From assembly GCA_025454255.1 (NCBI GenBank), contig JALOOU010000053.1, positions 1 through 41,402 on the forward strand: a stretch of 41,402 nucleotides of DNA, in the 5' to 3' direction. The notes below the pieces were generated by a model. That model saw only the letters and a list, made by a program, of their open reading frames with translations, was not told the DNA's origin and ran no database searches. Position 1 is the stretch's first letter, and each line of letters opens with the position of its first letter. A program made the translations under genes and the position numbers. Source of the stretch: Desulfobacterales bacterium (GTDB taxonomy: Bacteria; Desulfobacterota; Desulfobacteria; Desulfobacterales; SpSt-501). Positions 1 to 7,102 of the stretch are shown in pieces.

Positions 1-219
1 CATCGTGACGGCGATGATGATGAAAATGACGATCCCGGCGATGCCCATGCTCTTGCCCTGCCGGTTCAGGTAGGCGATGGCGCCTTCCTTGATGGCGCCC
101 GAGATCTGCTGCATGCGCTCATTTCCCGCGGGGGCGCTTTTGACCATCCCGGCGACGACGATCGCATAGAGCACGCCGACCACCCCAATCAGTGTACACA
201 CCAACGGTAGATAATTCAT
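1..219 (-). CDS. hppA: Membrane-bound proton/sodium-pumping pyrophosphatase, N-terminal 73 residues (partial)
   Basis: The gene runs off the left edge, so only the first 73 codons are seen. The family (H+/Na+-PPase) hydrolyses pyrophosphate in the cytoplasmic membrane and pumps ions out. The visible part starts MNYLPLVCTLIGVVGVLYAI, a first transmembrane helix. It is followed by a conserved-looking loop (NERMQQISGAIKEGAIAYLN, then RQGKS) and the start of a second helix (GIAGIVIFIIIAVTM). The ERM...I..AI.EGA.AYL.RQ pattern is characteristic of this family. The ATG at 219 is preceded by GGGAGGA, a good ribosome-binding site. The catalytic loops lie outside the window, so Na+ versus H+ and K+ dependence cannot be judged. 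Confidence 0.88.
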   Translation of the reverse strand, partial: MNYLPLVCTLIGVVGVLYAIVVAGMVKSAPAGNERMQQISGAIKEGAIAYLNRQGKSMGIAGIVIFIIIAVTM

Positions 220-235
220 CCTCTCCTCCCTGCAG

Positions 236-859
236 TCATGAATGTGACGCGTTAAGGGTGGCTGGATTGACGTTGAACTGATTCATTCCCGCCTTCGCCC
301 CCTGAACGAGAATGGTGACGACGGCGTCCCGGGCCCGCTGGATGAGCTGGGGCAGCATGGCGGCTTCATCCCGTCCAAACCGATCCAGCACGTAGCCTGC
401 CGCATCCTGTCCGGTTCCCGAACGCCCGATGCCCAGCCGCAGGCGCGTGAAGGCCCCGCCGCCGAAGGCATCGATCACCGACCGTAAGCCGTTGTGTCCG
501 CCGTGCCCTCCTTTCTCCTTGATTTTAATGCGACCGAAAGTTAGATCGATGTCATCGTGCACGACCAGGATGTCCTGGCTGGAGATCTTGAAAAAGTCGG
601 CCAGCTGGCGCACCGGCGGCCCGCTGCGGTTCATGAAGGCCAGCGGCTTTGCCAGGACCGCCTCGACCGGCCCGATGCGCCCGCGCCCGAACACGGCGTC
701 GAATTTCTGCCGGCCGATGTCGACGGCGAACTCCTCCGCCAGCCGTTCGACCACCCGGAAGCCGATGTTGTGGCGCGTGGCGCTGTAGTGCGGGCCCGGA
801 TTGCCCAAACCGACCACCAGCCGCAGCCGCCCGCCCGGACCGTTCTGATGTGCATCCAT
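236..859 (-). CDS. pth: Peptidyl-tRNA hydrolase
   Basis: Cytosolic esterase that recycles peptidyl-tRNAs dropped from ribosomes. It is 207 residues from the ATG at 859, slightly longer than the usual ~190 because of a short N-terminal extension. Family residues are all visible: N20 and H30 (GLGNPG, RHNIGF), N77 (FMNRSG), D102 (HDDIDL) and N123 (GHNGLRS), matching the E. coli set N10/H20/N68/D93/N114. An in-frame GTG at 871 is possible, but its GAGG sits too close to act as a ribosome-binding site. Neighbours rplY and prs in the same direction form the common bacterial prs-rplY-pth order, which supports the assignment. Confidence 0.95.
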   Translation of the reverse strand: MDAHQNGPGGRLRLVVGLGNPGPHYSATRHNIGFRVVERLAEEFAVDIGRQKFDAVFGRGRIGPVEAVLAKPLAFMNRSGPPVRQLADFFKISSQDILVVHDDIDLTFGRIKIKEKGGHGGHNGLRSVIDAFGGGAFTRLRLGIGRSGTGQDAAGYVLDRFGRDEAAMLPQLIQRARDAVVTILVQGAKAGMNQFNVNPATLNASHS

Positions 860-912
860 ACCGGTGTCCACGCCTCACGGCCGGGATGCCCCGGGCCGGT
901 CCGGCCGGCCCA

Positions 913-1563
913 TCAGTCGGCGGCCTTATCGGCCTCCGCCGCCGGCTCGGCCGCCTCGCCCGCAGCCGCCTCAGCCGCCGCTTCGGCCGGAAGCGCCTCC
1001 GCTTTCTGGCTGACGACGGTGAACACGGTGTAGTTGTTCCCCGGCGGCAGCTCGACCCCGGCCGGAAGCGCGATGTCGTTCACGTGCAGGGTGCCGCCCA
1101 CCCCCAGCTCGGTCACATCGACCTCCAGGGCGTCGGGGATCTCGCGCGGCAGGCAGAGCACCTCGATCTCGCGCTCGATGATCTGCAGCATTCCGCCGAA
1201 CTCCTCCCCCTTGGCCTTGCCCTTCGGCACCACGGGAATCATGACCCGCAGCTTGCGGTCCATGGCGATCTCGTAGAAATCGACGTGGAGGAACTGCCCG
1301 TTCACCGGGTGCTGCTGAAGCTCCTTGATGATGGCGCTCTTGGCGCCGCTGCCGCCCCCCTGCAGGTTGAGGGCGAATATCGTCCGCCGGACGTTGCCCC
1401 GCTTGACGGCATTTTCGAAATCTCTGCCGTCGACGGCCAGCATGACCGGTTCCGTGGCGGGTCCGTAAAGCACGGCGGGGATCAACCCCTGTTGACGCAG
1501 GCGGCGCGCAGGGCCGTTGCCCACCGCAGTTCGAATGGTCGTGTTCAGTTCGAGCTGTTTCAA
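913..1563 (-). CDS. rplY: Large ribosomal subunit protein bL25, long (CTC) form
   Basis: 5S-rRNA-binding ribosomal protein, 216 residues. The length is that of the two-domain CTC form (L25 domain plus C-terminal beta domain), not the ~95-residue E. coli form. The N-terminal part has the family pattern GPARRLRQQGLIPAVLYG (about residues 17-34) and FLHVDFYEI near residue 80. The last ~30 residues are an Ala/Glu-rich acidic tail, common in this form. The start codon is TTG (1561-1563): an AAGGAGG lies 8 bases upstream and no nearby ATG fits. It lies 50 bases downstream of prs and 53 bases before pth, so it is probably co-transcribed with both. Confidence 0.95.
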   Translation of the reverse strand: MKQLELNTTIRTAVGNGPARRLRQQGLIPAVLYGPATEPVMLAVDGRDFENAVKRGNVRRTIFALNLQGGGSGAKSAIIKELQQHPVNGQFLHVDFYEIAMDRKLRVMIPVVPKGKAKGEEFGGMLQIIEREIEVLCLPREIPDALEVDVTELGVGGTLHVNDIALPAGVELPPGNNYTVFTVVSQKAEALPAEAAAEAAAGEAAEPAAEADKAAD

Positions 1564-1613
1564 AAGAAAACCCTCCTTGAAGGAAAATATCCCATCAGCG
1601 CCGGGGCGCCCCC

Positions 1614-2558
1614 CTATACGAACAACGAGGTGACCGAGTCCCCGTGGTAGCTGCGGATGATCGCCTCGCCCACCAGCTCGGCGATCGACAACACCTGGAT
1701 CTTATTGCACGATTCGGCGTGCGATTTCAAGGGGATGGTGTCGGTGACCACCACGCTTTTGAGGGCCGATCCCTGAATGCGGTCCACTGCCGGCCCGGAG
1801 AGCACCGGGTGGGCGCAGCACGCGTGGATTTCCCGCGCCCCCTCGCGCGCGAGCGCCTCGGCCGCCTCCACGAGCGTTCCGGCGGTGTCCACCATGTCGT
1901 CCAGGATCACCGCCACCTTCCCGCTCACGTTGCCGATGACCGCCATGGCCTTGGCCTGGTTGGGAGCGGAGCGGCGTTTGTCGATGATCGCCAAATCCGC
2001 ATCCAGACGTTTGGCGAAGGCCCGGGCGCGCTCCACGCCGCCCGCATCCGGGGAGACGATGGCCAGATTGTGGTCGAAGTGGCTGCGAATGTACTTGATC
2101 AGCACCGGGGCGCTGAAGAGGTTGTCGACCGGAATGTTGAAAAAACCCTGGATCTGGCCGGCATGCAGGTCCATGGTGATGACCCGGTTGGCGCCCGCCA
2201 CCGTGAGCATGTCCGCGACCAGCTTGGCGCTGATCGGCACGCGCGGGGCGACTTTCTTATCCTGGCGGGAGTAGCCGTAATAGGGGATCACGGCCGTGAT
2301 CCGCCGCGCCGAAGAACGCTTGAATGCGTCGATCATCAGCAGCAGCTCCACCAGGGTGTCGTTGACCGGAGCGCAGGTGGATTGAACGACGAAAATGTCC
2401 TTGGAACGGACGTTCTCGTGGATCTCGATCTGGGTTTCACCGTCGCTGAACCGGGTCACCTTGGCGCCGCCCAGGCTCAGGTTGAGGTATTCGCAGATCT
2501 TTTTGGCCAACGCCGGGTTCGAGTTCCCCGTAAACACGAAAATGCCGTTGTCGTCCAT
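1614..2558 (-). CDS. prs: Ribose-phosphate pyrophosphokinase (PRPP synthetase)
   Basis: Makes 5-phosphoribosyl 1-pyrophosphate from ribose 5-phosphate and ATP, for nucleotide, histidine, tryptophan and NAD synthesis; cytosolic. It is 314 residues, the standard class I length. Visible family features are GNSNPALA at the N-terminus, [10 protein letters not shown], the flexible-loop region [10 protein letters not shown], the metal-binding [12 protein letters not shown], and the PRPP loop [15 protein letters not shown]. The ATG at 2558 has only a weak GGTGG ribosome-binding site. The gene follows tRNA-Gln and ispE on the same strand, a frequent arrangement in this bacterial group. Confidence 0.96.
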   Translation of the reverse strand: MDDNGIFVFTGNSNPALAKKICEYLNLSLGGAKVTRFSDGETQIEIHENVRSKDIFVVQSTCAPVNDTLVELLLMIDAFKRSSARRITAVIPYYGYSRQDKKVAPRVPISAKLVADMLTVAGANRVITMDLHAGQIQGFFNIPVDNLFSAPVLIKYIRSHFDHNLAIVSPDAGGVERARAFAKRLDADLAIIDKRRSAPNQAKAMAVIGNVSGKVAVILDDMVDTAGTLVEAAEALAREGAREIHACCAHPVLSGPAVDRIQGSALKSVVVTDTIPLKSHAESCNKIQVLSIAELVGEAIIRSYHGDSVTSLFV

Positions 2559-2670
2559 GCCGCCACCACCATCGTTCTGAAGATGTGCTTTCAGCCGCCG
2601 TCTCCCCGCCGGCAGCCCCCCTCGTCAGCGGAAGACGACGCCGCCCCATGGCCGGGAAGCCCTCTCTGAA

Positions 2671-2745
2671 TGGCTGGGGCGGGAGGATTCGAACCTCCGA
2701 GTGCAGGAACCAAAGTCCTGTGTCTTACCACTTGACGACGCCCCA
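2671..2745 (-). tRNA. tRNA-Gln (anticodon TTG)
   Basis: A complete cloverleaf reads on the minus strand. The acceptor stem is TGGGGCG paired with CGCCCCA, followed by discriminator G and an encoded CCA (2671-2673). The T arm contains the invariant GGTTCGAATCC. The anticodon loop CTTTGGT gives anticodon TTG, decoding CAA/CAG. Its length is 75 bases including CCA. It sits between ispE and prs, probably in one transcript with them. Confidence 0.97.
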
Positions 2746-2834
2746 AAAAAAAAGCGCTCGCGGCACCCGGTCCCGCCGGACGAAACCCGCGCGGCAGTGC
2801 GGAGCGTACGGCGCCCCCGATGGGCGGATCGCAT

Positions 2835-3707
2835 TCACCCCCGCCGGATCAGCGCGGCGGGGCCGCTCAGCGGCTCCACCGCAAAGAGACGCCACCCCGC
2901 TGCCACCGCAAGCGCGCCCGCCGCCTGGCGCGCATCGCGCGCACGGCGGAACAGGCCGAAAACAGCGCCACCGCTTCCGGTCATGAGCGCCCCCAGCGCC
3001 CCGCGGTCGAGCAGTTGGCGTTTCACGGAGAGGATCTCCGGATGCAGCGCCTGCGTCACCGTCTCCAGGTCGTTGCACAGATGCCGCCGGGGATCGAAAC
3101 CCTCCGTTTTGAAACGAGCTTTTGTAATTTGTTTTGGGCAATTTGTCAATCTCAAATTCAGTCTGCCGTAGACCTCCGCGGTGGAGACGGCAAAGGGCGG
3201 GCAAACTAAAATAATGTGAAACATCGGCAGGTTCGGGCAGGGTTCGAGAACATCCCCGATCCCGGAGGCCAACGCCGGGGACTCGCCGATGAAAAAGGGC
3301 ACGTCGGCCCCGAGGCGGCGCGCCATCCTCTTCAGCCGGCGGGGGGAGAAGGGGGCGCCGTGCGCGTGGTTGAGCCCCATCAGGACGCTGGCCGCATTGC
3401 TGCTGCCCCCTCCCAGGCCGGCGGAGACGGGGATGCGCTTTTCGAGGCTGATCTCGACCCCCGCAGGGCGGCCCAAGGCCTCGAAGAAGATCAGCGCCGC
3501 GCGCACCGCAAGGTTGGCCTCGCCGCGCGGCAGGCCGGGGTCCGAACACTCCAGGCGGACGGGGGCCGAAGCAAGGCGCAGGCGGATCTCGTCGAACAGG
3601 CCGACCCGACACATGAGCGAGAGCAGGTTGTGGTAGCCGTCGGCGCGCCGGCCGGTGATGCGCAAAAAAAGGTTGATCTTGGCGGGGGATAAGATCCGTA
3701 CCATCAT
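2835..3707 (-). CDS. ispE: 4-diphosphocytidyl-2-C-methyl-D-erythritol kinase
   Basis: GHMP-family kinase of the MEP isoprenoid pathway; it phosphorylates CDP-methylerythritol with ATP. It is 290 residues, the usual length. Visible features are SPAKINLFLRITGRRADGYH at the N-terminus (substrate-binding K-N and GYH), the ATP-binding glycine/serine loop PVSAGLGGGSSNAAS (about residue 93 onward), and the C-terminal GALMTGSGGAVFGLF loop. Two consecutive ATGs (MMVRIL) make the start uncertain by one codon. A base-composition dip toward A+T occurs around 3110-3180, inside the gene. It is followed by tRNA-Gln and prs. Confidence 0.95.
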   Translation of the reverse strand: MMVRILSPAKINLFLRITGRRADGYHNLLSLMCRVGLFDEIRLRLASAPVRLECSDPGLPRGEANLAVRAALIFFEALGRPAGVEISLEKRIPVSAGLGGGSSNAASVLMGLNHAHGAPFSPRRLKRMARRLGADVPFFIGESPALASGIGDVLEPCPNLPMFHIILVCPPFAVSTAEVYGRLNLRLTNCPKQITKARFKTEGFDPRRHLCNDLETVTQALHPEILSVKRQLLDRGALGALMTGSGGAVFGLFRRARDARQAAGALAVAAGWRLFAVEPLSGPAALIRRG

Positions 3708-3735
3708 CGCCGGTGCCGCGAGGCGGCTTCGATCC

Positions 3736-4131
3736 TCACCCTCTTTCCTTCACGTAAAGGATCCGCAAGTCGTAGAGGATGCTCTTGAGCATCGCCTCCT
3801 CGTCCGCGGTCAGGTTCCCGGCGGTCTTCTCCTGCAGCATGCTCAGCAAGTCGATGGTCTGTTTGGCCATGGGAAGGTTTTTCTCCGCCTTGCCGGAGAC
3901 CGGGTCCTCGATCACGCCCAGGTGGACCAGGGCCGAGGCGTTCAGCGAGGCCACGAAGGTGGGAAAATTGATCTGGGGCAGCGGCGGCTCATCCCGCCGG
4001 GGTTGGGGTTCGGCGTCTGGCGCGGCATCCTTTGCCGCCGGCTCGACGCGGTCGGCCTCATCCGGCTTGCCTTCGGGGGCGAAGCTGCGGCGATCCTTGA
4101 CCACGAATCCTTTTTCTTTCTCTTCGGACAT
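3736..4131 (-). CDS. DUF1844 domain protein
   Basis: A 131-residue soluble protein of unknown function. The first ~55 residues are charged and Pro/Ala-rich, so probably disordered. The C-terminal ~75 residues (from LPQINFPTFVASLNASALVH, through a helical segment NLPMAKQTIDLLSMLQEKT, to LYDLRILYVKERG) match the DUF1844 pattern common beside ispE in Desulfobacterota. The start at 4131 is chosen because GGAGG lies 6 bases upstream; an open frame extends 16 codons further without a good site. It lies 28 bases upstream of ispE and is likely in the same transcript. Confidence 0.8.
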   Translation of the reverse strand: MSEEKEKGFVVKDRRSFAPEGKPDEADRVEPAAKDAAPDAEPQPRRDEPPLPQINFPTFVASLNASALVHLGVIEDPVSGKAEKNLPMAKQTIDLLSMLQEKTAGNLTADEEAMLKSILYDLRILYVKERG

Positions 4132-4209
4132 GTCGCCTCCTGCGCAGGGGTGATGTTCCAATACGACGGCTGCGCGCAACCGGTCGTGCGAAACCGGCGC
4201 GAAACAGCT

Positions 4210-4659
4210 TTAATCGACCTTGCCGAACGCGTATTTGCTGATCAGGGCCTCGATGTCGAGCGCAGGTTCGGTCTCCACGATCAGGTCGCCGGGCTTCAGG
4301 AGAATGTCCGACCCCCCGGGGGAGAGCTGGATGAACTTATCCCCCAGCAGCCCGGCCGTCTTGACCGAAGCGATGGAGTCGTCCTGCAGCTGGATCCCCT
4401 CCCGGATCTTGAGGCGCACTATCGCCACCAGGTCCTTCGGATCCAGGGTGATGGCATCGACCTGGCCCACCTGGACGCCTGCGATCTCGACCTGGGCGCC
4501 GGGCCTGAGCCCGGTGACCGCCTTGAAGCGCGCGTGGAGAACATAGTGCTTGTCGCCCAGCACCTGCACCTCGCCCAGCCGCAGCGTGAGATAACCGATG
4601 CACAACACCCCGAGCAAGACGAAAATGCCGACCCCCAACTCGACGGACGACTGTTTCAT
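4210..4659 (-). CDS. mlaD: MlaD-like MCE-domain lipid-transport protein
   Basis: Periplasmic substrate-binding subunit of a phospholipid-transport ABC system, anchored by one N-terminal helix. It is 149 residues. The N-terminus MKQSSVELGVGIFVLLGVLC is the anchor. The MCE core follows at about residues 40-115, with GLRPGAQVEIAGVQVGQVDA and SVKTAGLLGDKFIQLSPGG, both typical of MlaD. Its ATG overlaps the stop of the ATPase gene in an ATGA (4656-4659), so translation is coupled, and GGGAGG precedes the start. No MlaC or MlaB gene follows. Confidence 0.93.
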   Translation of the reverse strand: MKQSSVELGVGIFVLLGVLCIGYLTLRLGEVQVLGDKHYVLHARFKAVTGLRPGAQVEIAGVQVGQVDAITLDPKDLVAIVRLKIREGIQLQDDSIASVKTAGLLGDKFIQLSPGGSDILLKPGDLIVETEPALDIEALISKYAFGKVD

Positions 4660-5876
4660 GAATCCTCCCGACTGATAAATAGCACCGTTTTGCTCTGATC
4701 CGCCTCGGAGATCAGCTCCGGCAAGCTGCTGTCGATTTTCGCCTGGGCGACCCCGGCGTTCACAGTGAAGCCGAACCCTTTGAACGTATCGCCGGTGGTC
4801 TGCGCGATGTGGCTGCGCAGGGTCCGCGCGAGCTTGCCGCAGAAATGCCGGGCCTGCGCCTCGCCGGTGTCCGGCAGCACCACTATGATCTTGTTGATGG
4901 CGTGGCGGAAGCAGGTGTCGGTGATGTAGGTGTTGTGGGTCACATGGCCGGCAAACGCCTTGAAAAGCGCCTGCCCGGCCATGTGGCCCACAATCCGGTC
5001 CGCGCCGTCCAGCGCCTCGACGGCCAACAGCACGATCGAAAAGGGGATGCGAAAGCGCTGCAATCGGCCCATCTCCTGCAGCAGCCGTGTCTGCCCGATG
5101 GCCGCAGAGTCGATCCCGGTCAGCTCGTCGCGCGGCGTCTCGAGCCCCTCGATGAAGTTGCGGACCTCCCGGCTGGAGGAGGACTGAACCTCGTCGGGGG
5201 TGCCTTCGATGAGGATGCGCCCCTCGTCGATCATGGCCACGCGCTGGGCGACGAAGAAGATCTCGGGGATCTCGTGGCTTACCACCACTCCGGTGAAGCC
5301 GAACCGCCGCTGGTAGTCGAGAATCATGCTGTGAACGGCGTTTTTGCGGATCGGGTCCAGCCCCGTGGTCGGCTCATCGAAGAGCACGATCTCCGGTTCG
5401 GTGACCAGGGCCCGGGCGAGCGCCACCCGCTTTTTCATGCCGCCTGACAACTGCGAGGGGTACTTGGTCTCCACATCGTGCAGGTCGAGCTGGGAGAGCT
5501 TGGCGCGCACCCGCTCGGCCACCTCCGCTTTCGACAGGACGTGCCGCTCGGTCAGCGGCAGGGCGATGTTTTCGAACACGTTCAGAAAATCGAACAGCGC
5601 GGTGTCCTGAAACACATAGGAGAACTTGCGCTTCACCGCACTGCGCTCGGCGGCGTCCATGGAAGAGCGCGGCTTGCCGTCGAAGAGGATCTCCCCGCCG
5701 TCGGGCTCGATCAGGCCGATGATGTGCTTGAGCAGCACGCTCTTGCCCGAGCCGCTCTTGCCGATGATGGCGGTGATCTGCCCCCGGTAGAGGCTCAGGG
5801 AGACCCCGTCGAGCACCCGCTGGACCCCCAGCGATTTCACGACATCTTGCAATTGGATCAAAGGTAGATCGGCCAT
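4656..5876 (-). CDS. mlaF: MlaF-type ABC ATPase fused to a degenerate GGDEF-like domain
   Basis: The N-terminal ~245 residues are the cytoplasmic ATPase of an MCE/Mla lipid transporter: Walker A GKSGSGKS (39-46), Q-loop FQ near 89-90, signature LSGGM (143-147), Walker B IVLFDEP (163-169) and switch His at 201. MlaF is normally ~260-270 residues; this one is 406. Residues about 265-402 show the layout of a diguanylate-cyclase fold: RFRIPFSIVLLAVEALDG, VGHMAGQALFKAF, then IIVVLPDTGEAQARHF, FTVNAGVAQ, and a final EADQSKTVLFISR where GGDEF proteins have AD..LY.AK. The GGDEF motif itself is replaced by about HAINK (325-329), so cyclase activity is unlikely. It overlaps mlaD by 4 bases. No clear ribosome-binding site precedes the ATG at 5876. 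Confidence 0.9.
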   Translation of the reverse strand: MADLPLIQLQDVVKSLGVQRVLDGVSLSLYRGQITAIIGKSGSGKSVLLKHIIGLIEPDGGEILFDGKPRSSMDAAERSAVKRKFSYVFQDTALFDFLNVFENIALPLTERHVLSKAEVAERVRAKLSQLDLHDVETKYPSQLSGGMKKRVALARALVTEPEIVLFDEPTTGLDPIRKNAVHSMILDYQRRFGFTGVVVSHEIPEIFFVAQRVAMIDEGRILIEGTPDEVQSSSSREVRNFIEGLETPRDELTGIDSAAIGQTRLLQEMGRLQRFRIPFSIVLLAVEALDGADRIVGHMAGQALFKAFAGHVTHNTYITDTCFRHAINKIIVVLPDTGEAQARHFCGKLARTLRSHIAQTTGDTFKGFGFTVNAGVAQAKIDSSLPELISEADQSKTVLFISREDS

Positions 5877-5890
5877 GGCCCGAATATTTC

Positions 5891-6027
5891 GTGAAAATTT
5901 TTCAGCATCAGACAGTGATTTTCTAAAAACAGCGATTGCGTATCCAACCAGAATAGGTCTGTCCCCGCAAGAGCGGACTCTCGGCGTTTTTCCGCTTCGT
6001 CTACAACCGGACGCTGAAAAATTTCAC
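5891..6027. repeat. Inverted-repeat pair in the mlaE-mlaF gap
   Basis: The 229-base gap between mlaE and mlaF holds GTGAAAATTTTTCAG at 5891-5905 and CTGAAAAATTTCAC at 6014-6027. These are near-perfect inverted copies differing by one base in the length of a T/A run. The segment is noticeably more A+T-rich than its surroundings. It may be a remnant insertion or fold a long hairpin in the mla transcript. No coding frame is supported here. Confidence 0.45.
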
Positions 6028-6105
6028 CCCTCGGGCGAGCCGATCCGGCCGCATCCGCTGTGTTGCCGCCTCGACTCGCGCATCGTTCGGGGTCGCCCGG
6101 ACGTT

Positions 6106-6906
6106 TCAGAGCAGAAAGGTGGTCAGCACGTAGTCGGTGACCAGGACCAGGACGCACGAGATGACGACCGCGCGCGTCGTGGACATGCTGACACCCTTGG
6201 CGCCGTACTCCGCGCGCGTGTGCGTGTAGTAGCCTTGAAAACAGCACACGGTGAGCACCACCATGGCAAAGACCAGGGACTTCGCGAACCCGCCCAGGAT
6301 GTCGCTCATCTCGACGCTCGATTGCGCGCGCGCGAAGTAAAACGTCGGGTTGAGGCCGAGCAGGACCGATCCCGACAGGTACCCGCCGTAGAGTCCGACG
6401 ACATCGAAGAGCGCCGTGAGCAGCGGAAAGCAGATGAGCGCCGCGGCGATGCGGGGGCTGATCAGAAACCGCATGGGGTTGATGTCCATGGTCTCCAGGG
6501 CGTCGATCTGCTCGGAAACCCGCATGATGCCGATCTCCGCCGCCATCGAGGAGCCCGCCCGGGCGATCACCATGATGGCGGTGAGCACCGGGCCCATCTC
6601 ACGCACCAGGGAGAGCGCCACGGCGGAGCCGAGCGCGGCGGTGGAACCGTACTTCACCAGCGCGTAATATCCCTGCAGGCCGAGCACCAGGCCGGTGAAG
6701 GCGGCGGTGAGGCAGATGACGAAGACGGACTTCATGCCGATGAAGTAGATCTGCTGCCGGATCTTATCGAACTGGAACGGCGGCTGGAAGATCAGCGCGA
6801 ACCCCTGCAGGAAGAACAGGAACATTCGGCCCAGCAGCCGGACAAAGTCCAGCACCTCCCGCCCCACGGCGGCGATCGGCGATCTCAGGGTGACAAGCGC
6901 GGCCAT
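6106..6906 (-). CDS. mlaE: MlaE-type permease of a lipid-transport ABC system
   Basis: Inner-membrane permease of the Mla/MCE phospholipid transporter, 266 residues. It starts with an amphipathic segment and has five to six hydrophobic helices. The family-defining stretch REMGPVLTAIMVIARAGSSM, continuing AAEIGIMRVSEQIDALETM, is intact. DPLxxL-type terminal elements are replaced by GLNPTFYFAR in the long loop. It is the first gene of an mlaE-mlaF-mlaD run on the minus strand, but is separated from mlaF by 229 bases, which is unusual for this normally tight operon. No strong ribosome-binding site precedes the ATG at 6906. It is divergent from the ABC-F gene, with ~200 bases between them. Confidence 0.94.
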   Translation of the reverse strand: MAALVTLRSPIAAVGREVLDFVRLLGRMFLFFLQGFALIFQPPFQFDKIRQQIYFIGMKSVFVICLTAAFTGLVLGLQGYYALVKYGSTAALGSAVALSLVREMGPVLTAIMVIARAGSSMAAEIGIMRVSEQIDALETMDINPMRFLISPRIAAALICFPLLTALFDVVGLYGGYLSGSVLLGLNPTFYFARAQSSVEMSDILGGFAKSLVFAMVVLTVCCFQGYYTHTRAEYGAKGVSMSTTRAVVISCVLVLVTDYVLTTFLL

Positions 6907-7102
6907 ACGTGATAGAGGGGTCGCGACCCGGGCAACGGGGTGCGCCGCATCGCGCCCGGAAAGGGGTTGGCATAAGAAGGCTCTACCGTTTCGGGCTGCA
7001 TTAAATCATATCCTATAGATTGATAACCATGGCAAAGTCAAGACGCGAAAACCGCCGCCCGCTGACGCCGGGTGCGGTATCAACGCCGCAGGGGCCCTTG
7101 CG

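Noticed and set aside
5891-6027. A defined insertion sequence between mlaE and mlaF
   Set aside because: Only one short inverted-repeat pair; no transposase, no target duplication.
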